This document shows, in pieces, positions 17,985 through 26,394 of a DNA stretch of 64,000 nt (its first letter is position 1; the number at the start of each line of letters is the position of its first letter). The position numbers and the translations under genes are program-made. The notes beneath the pieces are model-generated. The model was not told the origin of the DNA. It ran no database searches and saw only the letters and a list, made by a program, of their open reading frames with translations. Origin of the DNA: Desulfomicrobium sp. ZS1 (GTDB taxonomy: Bacteria; Desulfobacterota; Desulfovibrionia; Desulfovibrionales; Desulfomicrobiaceae); assembly GCF_024204645.1 (NCBI RefSeq), contig NZ_CP100351.1, forward strand, positions 2,561,001 to 2,625,000, given 5' to 3'.

Positions 17985-18074
17985 GGGAAGCCGGGTGGCG
18001 GAAACGCTGCCAACCCCGTCAGGTCCGAAAGGAAGCAGCGGTAACAGTTGTTTTCGGGTACCCGGCTTCCCTGG
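17985..18074 (+). ncRNA. ffs: Signal recognition particle RNA, small bacterial (4.5S) type
   Basis: A hairpin RNA of about 90 nucleotides. The end stem pairs GGGAAGCCGGGT with ACCCGGCTTCCC. The conserved Ffh-binding tip is seen as GTCAGGTCCGAAAGGAAGCA, containing the GGAA tetraloop and the internal loop. It acts with Ffh in co-translational targeting of membrane proteins. The 15-base gap to the tRNA suggests a shared transcript. Confidence 0.96.
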
Positions 18075-18109
18075 CAGGTGCGAAATTTTTCGCTCCTGCC
18101 TTTTTTTTT
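18073..18109 (+). terminator. Intrinsic terminator after the SRP RNA
   Basis: GGCAGG and CCTGCC with an inner GCGAA/TTCGC pairing, followed by nine T. Confidence 0.9.
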
Positions 18110-18249
18110 ATATTTGGCCCTTCTTCCACGCGCGCAGCCCTTCCCCATTGGCATCGGGCCATTATATTTACCGATAACGCGCATTCATGTTTCCAGTTTC
18201 CTTCCCGTGCCCATATCGGTTACGGGATCAAACTCATCACGGAGGACTT

Positions 18250-19101
18250 GTGACAAAATTCTCATTCCTGGGAGCCCTCATCCTGAGCCTTTGTCTCGTC
18301 GTTATGGCCATGCCTGATTTCGCCGATGCAAGACGCTTGGGCGGCGGAAGCTCGTTCGGGAGCAGACCGTCCTATTCCAAAAGTTATCAGAAGCCCTCGG
18401 CACCAGCGTCCTCGCCCACAAATCAGGCCGCACCCGGCGCATCCCCCATGGGCGGACGCGGCATGTTTGGCGGCTTGCTCGGCGGAATGCTCATGGGCGG
18501 ACTGCTGGGATCACTCTTTTTTGGCGGTGGATTTTCCGGAATTTCGTTTATCGACATTCTCTTGATCGGTGGCGGTCTTTTTCTGCTCATGCGTTTTCTG
18601 CGCAGTCGCCAGCCGGCTCCGCAGACCGCCGGAGGGCCTACCCGAGTTCACGACATGAACCGCGATGCCTGGAGCAACCTGCGTGCCTCGCAGCAGCACA
18701 CCGCATCCACGGCCCCCGACTACCCGGCAGGATTTGACGCCGACGACTTCCTGCAAGGCGCCAAGGCTGCGTATACCCGTCTTCAGGCCGCCTGGGACGC
18801 GCGCGACATGGACGACCTGGGCCAGTTCACCTCTGCGGACGTCTTCGCCGAGATTCAGTCTCAGGCAGCGGCGGACCCGAATCCCGGAAAAACGGAAATC
18901 CTGCTTCTGGAGGCCACGCTCCTTGAAGTCAAGACCCTGGGTAACCAGACCATAGCCACGGTTCTCTTCGACACCATGCTGCGCGAGGACTCGACCTCGG
19001 CTCCGGCCGAACAGGTCCGCGAAGCGTGGCATTTCAGCCGTTACGAAGCCGGCGGCGCAAAGCACTGGGTCGTGGAAGGCATTCAGCAACTGGAAAAATG
19101 A
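18250..19101 (+). CDS. Tim44-like domain protein
   Basis: 283 residues from a GTG at 18250, preceded by GGAGGACTT. An N-terminal signal or anchor segment (to about residue 27) is followed by a Ser/Pro/Gly-rich linker, a Gly/Met-rich hydrophobic hairpin (about 75-120, MGGLLGSLFFGGG) and a C-terminal domain (about 165-283) of the Tim44-like/MRP-L45 fold. Such bacterial proteins are membrane proteins of uncertain role; the fold is related to lipid- or translocase-associated proteins. The stop overlaps the start of the small zinc-ribbon frame (TGATG context), suggesting coupled translation. Confidence 0.85.
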   Translation: MTKFSFLGALILSLCLVVMAMPDFADARRLGGGSSFGSRPSYSKSYQKPSAPASSPTNQAAPGASPMGGRGMFGGLLGGMLMGGLLGSLFFGGGFSGISFIDILLIGGGLFLLMRFLRSRQPAPQTAGGPTRVHDMNRDAWSNLRASQQHTASTAPDYPAGFDADDFLQGAKAAYTRLQAAWDARDMDDLGQFTSADVFAEIQSQAAADPNPGKTEILLLEATLLEVKTLGNQTIATVLFDTMLREDSTSAPAEQVREAWHFSRYEAGGAKHWVVEGIQQLEK

Positions 19102-19307
19102 TGCGTTCGGACCAGTCCCACGAAAACGACGACATTCCCTGCCCGATCTGCGGCAAACCGGCGCAGATCAGGGGCAGGTGAGCCGTGGCGCGCATCTCCT
19201 GCAGGTACTGCGGGAGCGACGTCTTGGCCAGTGCGTACAAGGATGCCATCGAAGCGTACAAACAAGGATTATGCTCCGGGGAGGATACGGACCCGGACAC
19301 TCCCTGA
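19101..19307 (+). CDS. Small zinc-ribbon protein interrupted by an in-frame TGA
   Basis: Reading one frame from the ATG at 19101 gives 26 residues with CPICG, then TGA at 19179-19181, then 41 more residues in the same frame with CRYCGSD, to a TGA at 19305. Together the halves form a 68-residue protein with two Cys-x2-Cys pairs, as in a zinc ribbon; each half alone has one pair. A 9-bp hairpin with a GTA loop lies at 19196-19216, 14 bases after the TGA. Three readings are possible: selenocysteine insertion, a nonsense-mutated gene, or two coupled cistrons, since AGGTGA lies 3 bases before a GTG at 19185. The ATG overlaps the Tim44-like stop. No family recognised. Confidence 0.5.
19196..19216 (+). 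promoter_or_regulatory. Hairpin downstream of in-frame TGA (SECIS candidate)
   Basis: CTCCTGCAG and CTGCGGGAG pair over 9 bp, with one G-U, around a GTA loop. The tip reads GCAGGTACTGC. It begins 14 bases after the in-frame TGA, within the range used by bacterial SECIS elements. Function is inference only. Confidence 0.35.
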
Positions 19308-19340
19308 GACCACAAACTTCATTCTATAAGGAAACCGTAC

Positions 19341-20162
19341 ATGAAAAGAATCCTCTCCCTGACGGTACTCTTTTGTGCCGTTGCCGCGTCCGCGCTGGCC
19401 GCCGCTCCCGAAGCCGCCCTCAAGGCGCTGGCCCTGGGCAATGAAAAGTTCGTTCTGGAGCAAAGCCTGGAGCCCGCGCCCGTGGCCATCGTCATCGCCG
19501 ACCCGGCCATCTCCGTACCGGTGACCGACCTTTTCGGTCTGGCCGAACCAAAGCTCGCCGTGGTCGAGCCCGAAGGCGGTTTTGGACCCAACACCGGCCT
19601 TGCAGTACAGGGCACGGACATAAGCGTCCCCCTGATCGTCGTTCTCGGACTGGAAGAAAACGCGGTTTGGGCGGTCTATGCCAACACGCTGGTGGCGTCT
19701 CCGGACCTGATCCATGCGGTATTGAAGGGCCAGATTTCAGTCGTGGGAGCTGTGGTCGACGCGCAGAGCGGAGCCGTCACGATTCTTGGCGCTCACCCCG
19801 AACTGCAGATTCTGGTCGGACAGTACCTACTTACGCTGCCTTCCGAGTCCGAGACCGACGTGGCGGCTGAAACAGCGGCAAAAGTCGCGCCCGAAACCGA
19901 AGCCGCGGCCCAGACCCAGGCAACATCGGCTCCTGCGGTGGAAGAAAATCAGGACACCAAATCCCATGAAGCCGTAGTCAAGGAAGACGCCGCCCAGGCA
20001 GAAGGCCACGCAGCGTCCGCCGAAACAGACCACGGCGCAGCCGCAGGCGACGCCCAGACCACGCAGGAATCCGGCGGCTCAGGCTTCATGCTTGTCCTCG
20101 TATTCATCGCCGCCCTCATTGGAGTGATTGTGTTCATGGACAAGACTGTGCTCAAAGGCTGA
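19341..20162 (+). CDS. Membrane-anchored beta-carbonic-anhydrase-like protein lacking zinc ligands
   Basis: 273 residues with a signal peptide (to about 21), a central domain (about 24-165), an Ala/Glu-rich linker and a C-terminal membrane segment (about 245-265). The central domain aligns with the carbonic anhydrase encoded next door: ALGNEKFVLEQS versus EGNLRFALGQS, and GAVVDAQSGAVTILGAHPE versus GAVYDILTGKVNILGAHPN. The zinc site CSDSR...HSYC is gone: the matching stretch reads IADPAISVPV and no His-x2-Cys follows. It is therefore probably not an enzyme. Likely a duplicated partner or sensor subunit, which is inference. Confidence 0.8.
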   Translation: MKRILSLTVLFCAVAASALAAAPEAALKALALGNEKFVLEQSLEPAPVAIVIADPAISVPVTDLFGLAEPKLAVVEPEGGFGPNTGLAVQGTDISVPLIVVLGLEENAVWAVYANTLVASPDLIHAVLKGQISVVGAVVDAQSGAVTILGAHPELQILVGQYLLTLPSESETDVAAETAAKVAPETEAAAQTQATSAPAVEENQDTKSHEAVVKEDAAQAEGHAASAETDHGAAAGDAQTTQESGGSGFMLVLVFIAALIGVIVFMDKTVLKG

Positions 20163-20190
20163 GCGCAAGAGGATGCACATCGCTTTCACA

Positions 20191-20224
20191 CGGCGCACGG
20201 CTTCGGCCGCGCGCCGTTTTTTTT
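20191..20224 (+). terminator. Intrinsic terminator after the degenerate carbonic anhydrase
   Basis: CGGCGCaCGGC and GGCCGcGCGCCG pair with one mismatch and are followed by eight T. Confidence 0.9.
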
Positions 20225-20384
20225 ATCCTCTCGTAAGGTCCCCTGACAAAAAAACTTTCGATTACAACACTTCTTGAAATATGCTTGAAGCTACGTTAGA
20301 TTTGAGAATATTTTCCCAAGTATACTTTATTCGCAAGATCGCAGCCAAGGCTGCTCACCTCAAACCTTCAATCAGGGGTCCAAC

Positions 20385-21359
20385 ATGTTCATCAAACGTC
20401 TTGTCCTGGTCTTTCTGCTTGTCTTTGCTCCGCTTGCGGTCATGGCGTCATCTCCTGGCGTCCATCCCGTAAGTCCCGAAAATGGATTGAAGATGCTCAC
20501 CGAAGGAAACCTGCGCTTCGCTCTGGGCCAATCGACCCACCCCAACACCAGTTTTTCCAGACGTCTGCTGACCACCACGGAAGGACAGGCCCCCTTCGCT
20601 ACGGTCATCGCCTGTTCCGATTCGAGAGTCCCGGTTGAAATCCTTTTCGATCAAGGGATTGGAGACTTGTTTGTGATCAAGGTCGCCGGCAACGTGGCCG
20701 ACACGGACGAAATCGGATCCGCCGAGTATGGCGTGGATCATCTCGGTACGCCGGTGCTGATGGTGCTCGGACACTCCTACTGCGGCGCCGTCACGGCCGT
20801 GACCACGGGCGCCGAAGTCCATGGCAGCATTCCCGCCCTGGTCGACAACATCGTGCCGGCGGTGGAAAAGGCTCGCCATGAACACCCGGATGCCGAAACT
20901 CCCGAACTCATCGTCCAGGCCATCGAGACCAATGTCTGGCAGGCCGTCGAAGACCTGCTCGGCAACAGCCACGCTATCGCCGACCGGGCCAAGGACGGCC
21001 GGGTTATCGTGGTTGGGGCCGTGTACGACATCCTCACCGGCAAGGTGAACATTCTGGGCGCTCATCCCAACCAGACCGAACTCCTGGGCGGAGTGACGCC
21101 CCCGGTCCACGCCGAACCGGCAAAGGATGCCCACGCTCCGACCGAACAGTCCCCGGCCGAGTCGGCTCCGGCCGAACAGGCGGACGCCGCCCATGCGGAA
21201 CCCACCGTGGAGAAGGCCGCGACCGAAGGGCATGCCGAGGCGGCGGAAGCCCCTTCCTCCGGAGGATTCGGCTTTTTCTCCTTTATCGTGTTCATTCTTC
21301 TGCTCGTTGGAGCGGTCGTCGTGCTCGACAAGAAGATACTCAATCCCGATCAGGACTAA
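20385..21359 (+). CDS. Beta-carbonic anhydrase, exported and membrane-anchored
   Basis: 324 residues. A signal peptide (about 1-21) leads to a complete beta-class domain (about 30-240). Zinc ligands and catalytic pair are intact: Cys77, Asp79 and Arg81 in ACSDSR, His130 and Cys133 in GHSYCGAV. A long Ala/Glu/Pro linker and a C-terminal membrane helix (about 293-315) follow. It interconverts CO2 and bicarbonate, here on the outer face of the inner membrane. Most bacterial beta-CAs are soluble, so the C-terminal anchor is unusual; it is shared with the zinc-less neighbour at 19341-20162. It has its own upstream A/T-rich region and terminator. Confidence 0.93.
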   Translation: MFIKRLVLVFLLVFAPLAVMASSPGVHPVSPENGLKMLTEGNLRFALGQSTHPNTSFSRRLLTTTEGQAPFATVIACSDSRVPVEILFDQGIGDLFVIKVAGNVADTDEIGSAEYGVDHLGTPVLMVLGHSYCGAVTAVTTGAEVHGSIPALVDNIVPAVEKARHEHPDAETPELIVQAIETNVWQAVEDLLGNSHAIADRAKDGRVIVVGAVYDILTGKVNILGAHPNQTELLGGVTPPVHAEPAKDAHAPTEQSPAESAPAEQADAAHAEPTVEKAATEGHAEAAEAPSSGGFGFFSFIVFILLLVGAVVVLDKKILNPDQD

Positions 21360-21364
21360 GACGC

Positions 21365-21392
21365 AAACCCGGCCCGGCCGGGTTTCTCTTTT
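21365..21392 (+). terminator. Intrinsic terminator after the carbonic anhydrase
   Basis: AAACCCGG and CCGGGTTT with a short loop, followed by CTCTTTT. Confidence 0.75.
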
Positions 21393-21503
21393 CCAGGGTG
21401 CGGCACAGGGCAGAACGCGCAATCTTGAATGCCGATCTTGTTCAAACACCACAAATCAGGTAGAGGGCTTGTAATCGTATCTTCCTATTCATGCGGAGCA
21501 TCC

Positions 21504-22253
21504 ATGATCCGGACGTTGCACCTTCTCCTCCTGATCTTCTTTCTAAGCACCGGCCTTGGCTTGGCTCAGGAACATATGACCTGCGGGGTCGCGACGGGCT
21601 TTCCGCCCTATCAATTTGCCATTGATGGAGAGCCCGCCGGATTCGACGTCGATGTGGCAAAAGCCGTCTGTGCCCGGCTTGATGCGTCCGCCCGTTTCGA
21701 ACAGGGAGAATGGGACAATGTCGTGAGCATGCTGCTCTTCGGCCGGATAGACATGGTCGTGGGCATGGAGGTCAACACATTCCGCCACGAGTATTTTGAA
21801 TTTTCCACGCCCTACGCCAAACGCCATGACGTAGTCTTTGTCTCCGCAAACAGCACCGTGACCAGCGTTGAAGACCTTTTTGGCCTGATCATAACCGGAG
21901 ACAGGCACTCCTTTGTAGAGCTGCTGTGGAAAAAAGAAGGCATCCATCACAAAATCCGCATCATGCAGGCCAAGACCAAGGAAGACTCCATGGACCTTCT
22001 GGCGCGTGGAGAAACTACGGCAGCCATCATGCCGCTGGAAGTCGGCAAATATCTGGCCAAACAGCGCGGCCTCAAAATCCGGGTGCTCATGAGTCCGGAC
22101 CCGGGCTCCGAGGTGGCCATCGCGCTGCGCAAAGGGCAACCAGAGCTGCTCAAGAGGATAAACGAGGCGCTCCTGGAAATGCAGACCGATGGAGAACTGA
22201 GCGCCCTGTCCCGCAAATGGTTCTCAAACACCACGACACAAAGACAGGAATAG
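21504..22253 (+). CDS. Periplasmic solute-binding protein, family 3
   Basis: 249 residues from the ATG at 21504, which follows CGGAG at 6 bases and gives a standard signal peptide (MIRTLHLLLLIFFLSTGLGLA). The mature part is a two-lobe amino-acid-type binding protein: TGFPPYQFAIDGEPAGFDVDVAKAV at the start of lobe 1 in outline, MLLFGRIDMVVG, FSTPYAKRHDVVF, and AIMPLEVGKY in lobe 2. Binding proteins of this type feed ABC importers or act as sensor modules. No permease or ATPase gene is adjacent, so it may be an orphan. Ligand cannot be inferred. Confidence 0.88.
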   Translation: MIRTLHLLLLIFFLSTGLGLAQEHMTCGVATGFPPYQFAIDGEPAGFDVDVAKAVCARLDASARFEQGEWDNVVSMLLFGRIDMVVGMEVNTFRHEYFEFSTPYAKRHDVVFVSANSTVTSVEDLFGLIITGDRHSFVELLWKKEGIHHKIRIMQAKTKEDSMDLLARGETTAAIMPLEVGKYLAKQRGLKIRVLMSPDPGSEVAIALRKGQPELLKRINEALLEMQTDGELSALSRKWFSNTTTQRQE

Positions 22254-22263
22254 AAACCGCCTT

Positions 22264-22671
22264 TCAGCCGTTGGTGGCGTTCAGGACCGTGATCTGATCA
22301 TTCAAGGTCCAGAAATCATAGATATAGCCGATCAGAAAAAATCCTCCGGTCAGCATGTAGAGGATTCCCGTGATCCACTTGCCCATGTACATGCGGTGCA
22401 CGCCCAAAACGCCCAGAAAGGTGAGCAGAATCCAGGCCAGGGAATAATCGATGCGTCCGGCCCGAAATCGCAGCGCAGCCGTGCGTTCCATGGACGGGAT
22501 GAGAAAAAGGTCAACAATCCAGCCGATAAAAAGAAGGCCCAGGGTGAAAAAATAGATCGTCCCGGAAATGGGGCGACCATAATAAAAGCGGTGCGCTCCC
22601 GTAAATCCGAAAATCCAGAGCAGATAGCCCATAAAAGTGCTGTGCGTTTCAACCGTGTTCTCTCCACGCAT
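22264..22671 (-). CDS. Double TM2-domain membrane protein
   Basis: 135 residues with two copies of the TM2 hairpin. The first is AYLL-like, GYLLWIFGFTGAHRFYYGRP...GWIVDLFLIP, and the second AWILLTFLGVLGVHRMYMGKW...GYIYDFW. Each has the G-x-HRFY/M-YxG turn and the terminal D motif of the family. AGGGGGA precedes the ATG. TM2 proteins are small inner-membrane proteins of unknown function; tandem duplication is less common than a single copy. It converges with the binding-protein gene, 10 bases apart. Confidence 0.87.
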   Translation of the reverse strand: MRGENTVETHSTFMGYLLWIFGFTGAHRFYYGRPISGTIYFFTLGLLFIGWIVDLFLIPSMERTAALRFRAGRIDYSLAWILLTFLGVLGVHRMYMGKWITGILYMLTGGFFLIGYIYDFWTLNDQITVLNATNG

Positions 22672-22829
22672 AAAGTCCCCCTGTTTTATTGAGTATCATG
22701 TCAAATGTCCCGGGTTTCATAAAATGAAACGTGGCCTCGGACATTGCCGATCCATTTCTGGCTTGTTGACCTTTTCTAATCAAAAAGCAATGATATCGGC
22801 AACTCGCATCCATAAGGAATCTCATTCCC

Positions 22830-23936
22830 ATGATACATAAAAATCGACTGACAAACACATTTTTCGACCTGGTCCGCCTCGACAGCCCCTCCGGCCAGGA
22901 AAAACCCGTGGCCGACCATCTGTGCGCCCTGCTCAGCGCCAGGGGCTATGATGTCCACGTCGATAACGCCGGCTCTTTTTTCGGCGGCAACTCGGGCAAC
23001 GTCATCGTCCGCGTTCCCGCCACCGGCCCCGGCGACGCCATGGCTTTTTCCGCGCACATGGACTGCGTCGATCCCTGCATAGGCGTTGAGCCAGTCCTGA
23101 CCGACGGCGTCATCCGCTCCGCCACGAACACCGTCCTCGGCGGCGACGACAAGGCCGGCATCAGCGCCATTCTGGAAGCCCTCTTCCACCTTGAAGAAGA
23201 CGGCATCCCCCATCCCGAACTTTTCCTGCTTTTCACGGTTTGCGAAGAGGCCGGGATGTTCGGGGCCAAGCATCTGGATTTTTCACGGATCAAAGCCAGG
23301 GAAATCGTCGTCCTCGATTCAAGCGGGGAGGTCGGCACCATTATCGTCCGCGCGCCATCCAAGGCCGGCCTGTCCATCACCTTTCACGGCCGCGCGGCCC
23401 ATGCCGGCATCGAACCGGAAAAAGGAATCAGCGCCATCCAGATAGCGGCCAACGCGGTCAGTCGCATGAAGCTTCTGCGCATCGACGAGGAAACGGTCGC
23501 CAATCTTGGACGCATCGAGGGCGGAGGACAAACCAACATCGTTCCGGACTGCGTGACCCTGACCGGAGAGGCCAGATCACACAGCAACGCCAGGCTCATG
23601 GCCCAGATCGAGCACATGCGCCTGTGTTGCGTCGAAGCGGCCCAGGAATTGGGCGGGAATTTTGATTTCAGCCACGAAATCTCCTACCCGGCCATGGACG
23701 TTCCCGCCGACAGCAAACTCCTGCACCGCGCCCTGCACGCCTGCAACGACCTGAACCTGACCGCGGCGGTCAAGGGCACGGGCGGCGGCAGCGACGCCAA
23801 CATCTTCGCCGGCCAGGGCCTGTCCTGCATCAACCTGGGCATCGGCATGAGCAGGGTGCACACCACGGATGAATTCATCCGCGTCGACGACATGGTAAAA
23901 GCAGTGCAACTCACGGCGGCCCTGATGCAGCGGTAG
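22830..23936 (+). CDS. M20-family metallopeptidase, peptidase T-like
   Basis: 368 residues. Metal-ligand motifs of the M20 family are present: FSAHMDCVDP (His and Asp), the bridging Asp in GGDDKAG, TVCEEAGMFG (catalytic Glu-Glu), DSSGEVG and a late His in SRVHTTDEF. The dimerisation domain (about 180-290) includes HAGIEPEKGISAI. The set fits peptidase-T-like aminopeptidases. It is cytoplasmic with no signal peptide. A TTGACC box at 22766 in the divergent region could serve as a -35. The start follows AAGGAA at about 11 bases. Confidence 0.92.
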   Translation: MIHKNRLTNTFFDLVRLDSPSGQEKPVADHLCALLSARGYDVHVDNAGSFFGGNSGNVIVRVPATGPGDAMAFSAHMDCVDPCIGVEPVLTDGVIRSATNTVLGGDDKAGISAILEALFHLEEDGIPHPELFLLFTVCEEAGMFGAKHLDFSRIKAREIVVLDSSGEVGTIIVRAPSKAGLSITFHGRAAHAGIEPEKGISAIQIAANAVSRMKLLRIDEETVANLGRIEGGGQTNIVPDCVTLTGEARSHSNARLMAQIEHMRLCCVEAAQELGGNFDFSHEISYPAMDVPADSKLLHRALHACNDLNLTAAVKGTGGGSDANIFAGQGLSCINLGIGMSRVHTTDEFIRVDDMVKAVQLTAALMQR

Positions 23937-24238
23937 GAGTCCGGGAGGTTCCGAGATGCGGCCCGCGGCCTGCTGTCGGCATGGCCCTCGGCCCCGCCGG
24001 AACTCCTTCACCGGCCTCGTAGAGTTGAATCGCTGCGTGCAGGGCGGACAATCAGTACAGTGCGGCAGGCAGCGTTCAACAAACGATGCCTGGCTCAGTC
24101 AGACAGCCGACGAGGCCGAGGGCCATACCGACAGCAGGCCTTGAGGAACTGGCGGACGACATCATTCTTACGGCCGCATGTAGGAAGATGATGAATTAAT
24201 CCCTGAGGACGATTGCAGCGATCTTCCGTTCATAACGC
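23937..24238. other. Non-coding region holding the second large repeat
   Basis: About 300 bases between convergent genes. Apart from the MITE-like repeat it contains about 90 bases with nothing recognised. Confidence 0.7.
23967..24146. repeat. MITE-like inverted-repeat element, copy 2
   Basis: About 180 bp, the reverse-complement relative of 16983-17163. The ends are imperfect inverted repeats: GGCCTGCTGTCGGCATGGCC at the left and its near-complement ending CAGGCC at 24140. Shared inner blocks include CGGCCTCGTAGAGTTGAATC and the reverse complement of copy 1's GCATCGTTTGTTGAA. The middle differs. A short open frame through it is not credible as a gene. Confidence 0.85.
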
Positions 24239-24273
24239 AAACGGGCGACCCTTGGGCCGCCCGTTTTGTTTTT
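24239..24273. terminator. Terminator between convergent genes (gatB side and plus strand)
   Basis: ACGGGCG and CGCCCGT stem, with inner CCC/GGG pairing, flanked by AAA on one side and TTTTGTTTTT on the other, so it can act in both directions. Confidence 0.85.
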
Positions 24274-24293
24274 GCGAGATATGGCGCTTCAGC

Positions 24294-25724
24294 CTAACCG
24301 AGTTTTTTGGCCAGCAGCTGGTTGACCAGCCCCGGATTGGCCTTGCCTTTGGATTTCTTCATGACCTGGCCGACAAAGAAGCCAGTCAGTTTCTTGTCTC
24401 CGCCCTTGTATCGCTCCACTTCGGACGGATTCTCGGCCAGGACTTCGTCGACCAGGCCTTCGATGGCCGAAGTGTCCGAAATCTGCACCAGGCCCTTGGC
24501 CTTGACGTAGGCCTCGGGGTCACCGCCGGTCTCAAACAGTTCCTTGAACACGTTCTTGGCGATGGTGCCGCTGACAAGTCCGTCATCGACCAGCTTGACC
24601 AGCCGGGCCAGATCCTGGGCGCGGAGCTTGCATTCGGCCAGCGTCGCGCCGCGATCGTTCAGTTCGCGCATGACCTCACCCATAACCCAGTTCGAAATCT
24701 TCTTGGGCTCATTGTAGGCCGCAAGCGCGGTTTCGAAATAGTCGGCCACCTCTTTCTCCGCAGTCAGCACCAAGGCGTCGTATCCGGGCAGCCCGAGCTC
24801 CTCCTGAAAACGGCGACAGCGTGCCTCGGGCAGCTCCGGCAACTCGCTCCGCCACTTCACCATCTGCTCTTCCCCGATAATCAGGGGCAAAAGGTCCGGG
24901 TCCGGGAAGTAGCGATAGTCATGAGCCTCCTCCTTGCCGCGCATGGAGCGGGTCACGCCCTTGGCCGTATCAAAGAGGCGGGTCTCCTGCACGACCTGCT
25001 CACCGTCCTCGACCAGATCGATCTGGCGCTCCACCTCGTACTCGATGGCGCGCTGGATGTTACGGAAGGAGTTCATGTTTTTGAGTTCCGCGCGAGTGCC
25101 GAACTCCTCCTGGCCGCGCGGGCGGATGGAGACGTTGGCGTCGCAGCGAAAGCTGCCTTCTTCGAGGTTGCCGTCGCAAATGCCGAGGTAGACCAGGATG
25201 GCGCGCAGGCTTTTCAGGTAGGCCACGGCCTCCTCGGCCGAGCGCATGTCCGGTTCGCTGACGATTTCAATCAGCGGCACCCCGGCCCGGTTCAGGTCCA
25301 CGTAGGAGGCGTTGTCCGTGGCGGAGTGAATGTTCTTGCCCGCGTCGTTCTCCATATGGATGCGGGTGATGCCAATGCGCTTCTCACCCTTTTCCGTATG
25401 AATGACGATGTGACCGTGCTCGGCCACGGGCAGCTCGAACTGCGATATCTGGTAGCCCATGGGCAGATCGGGATAAAAATAGTTCTTGCGCGCGAAAAGG
25501 GACCGGCGGTTGACGGTGCAGTCCACGGCCATGGCCATCTTGACCGCGTACTCCACGGCCCGGGCGTTCAAAACCGGCAGCATGCCCGGCATGCCCGTGC
25601 AGACCGGGCAGGTGTTCTCGTTGGGACCGGCCCCGAACTGGGTCGAACAGGAACAGAATATCTTGCTTTTGGTCCTCAGCTGGGCATGGACTTCAAGGCC
25701 GATAACCACTTCGTAATCGCGCAT
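24294..25724 (-). CDS. gatB: Aspartyl/glutamyl-tRNA(Asn/Gln) amidotransferase subunit B
   Basis: 476 residues, normal length. GatB, with GatA and GatC, converts Glu-tRNA(Gln) and often Asp-tRNA(Asn) to the amidated forms using glutamine and ATP. Visible motifs are IGLEVHAQL, the Cys-rich zinc site FCSCSTQFG...[17 protein letters not shown], and [10 protein letters not shown]. The C-terminal tail (about 330-476) is the helical plus YqeY-like domain that binds tRNA. AAGGAG precedes the ATG. gatA and gatC are not in the window. The DUF4254 gene ends 17 bases upstream, so the group mltA-DUF4254-gatB may be one transcript. Confidence 0.96.
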   Translation of the reverse strand: MRDYEVVIGLEVHAQLRTKSKIFCSCSTQFGAGPNENTCPVCTGMPGMLPVLNARAVEYAVKMAMAVDCTVNRRSLFARKNYFYPDLPMGYQISQFELPVAEHGHIVIHTEKGEKRIGITRIHMENDAGKNIHSATDNASYVDLNRAGVPLIEIVSEPDMRSAEEAVAYLKSLRAILVYLGICDGNLEEGSFRCDANVSIRPRGQEEFGTRAELKNMNSFRNIQRAIEYEVERQIDLVEDGEQVVQETRLFDTAKGVTRSMRGKEEAHDYRYFPDPDLLPLIIGEEQMVKWRSELPELPEARCRRFQEELGLPGYDALVLTAEKEVADYFETALAAYNEPKKISNWVMGEVMRELNDRGATLAECKLRAQDLARLVKLVDDGLVSGTIAKNVFKELFETGGDPEAYVKAKGLVQISDTSAIEGLVDEVLAENPSEVERYKGGDKKLTGFFVGQVMKKSKGKANPGLVNQLLAKKLG

Positions 25725-25741
25725 ACTGGCTCCTTCCCGCC

Positions 25742-26392
25742 TCAGCCGACAGGCTTTGCGGCATACAATTCCGGATTGAGGGCCGGATCGTTATACATTT
25801 TGCACTGAAAATAGACCCTCGGACTCTTCACGCCCTGGGCGTAATCGTCGATAAGCTCCAGGACGGATCTGGAGAGGTCCCGGTGCTGGGCTTCGAGCAA
25901 TTGGAGCTTGTCCAGGCAGCTCTCAAGGTGCTCGGCGGCCACGTCGACGCGACCCGTCTGCTCGCGCATGTGAAAAATCTTGAGACTTAAGATGGAAAGG
26001 CGATCCAACGCCGCGCCCAGCGTCTCGGTATTGAAGCGGCGCGACTGCTCGGGCAGATCCTTCTGGGCGGCAAAGGTGGCAACGGCTCGCACCAGCCAGG
26101 CATCGACCTGCTCCATGAGATCGTTGCGCTGCTGATTGAGACCGTCGATCTCGCGCTTGCAGCCGGTGATGACGCTGTCGTCCACATCCTTGCGCCGGGC
26201 CCTGTCCTCGACGTGCCAGAGCAGAAAATTTTTCAAATGCTGGCGCAGGACAAGCTCCACCAGCCCGTCGCCGGGCCGCTCCGGGAGGTCCGCCGGGGCG
26301 TCCTCTTCATGCCACAGGGCGACGCTGTTCAGCTGCGCGGTCCAGGCCTGACGCAAAAGGTCCTTGAGGGTCTGCGGGTCGATGGGCTGCAT
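25742..26392 (-). CDS. DUF4254 family protein
   Basis: 216 residues, predicted all-helical and soluble. It contains the [19 protein letters not shown] region and a C-terminal [12 protein letters not shown] motif that I associate with DUF4254. Function unknown. Two ATGs are 6 bases apart; I chose the second because AGAGGA is then 7 bases away, whereas it touches the first. The region overlaps the mltA stop, implying coupling. In other bacteria this family is sometimes near sugar or cell-envelope genes, consistent with mltA here, but this is weak. Confidence 0.75.
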   Translation of the reverse strand: MQPIDPQTLKDLLRQAWTAQLNSVALWHEEDAPADLPERPGDGLVELVLRQHLKNFLLWHVEDRARRKDVDDSVITGCKREIDGLNQQRNDLMEQVDAWLVRAVATFAAQKDLPEQSRRFNTETLGAALDRLSILSLKIFHMREQTGRVDVAAEHLESCLDKLQLLEAQHRDLSRSVLELIDDYAQGVKSPRVYFQCKMYNDPALNPELYAAKPVG

Positions 26393-26394
26393 GA

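Noticed and set aside
24147..24238. Transposase remnant beside the second MITE-like repeat
   Set aside because: No frame resembles a transposase and no insertion-sequence ends were found beyond those of the element.
24213..25808. Open frame of 531 codons opposite gatB
   Set aside because: The minus strand encodes a full-length GatB with all motifs. The plus-strand frame has no recognisable domain.
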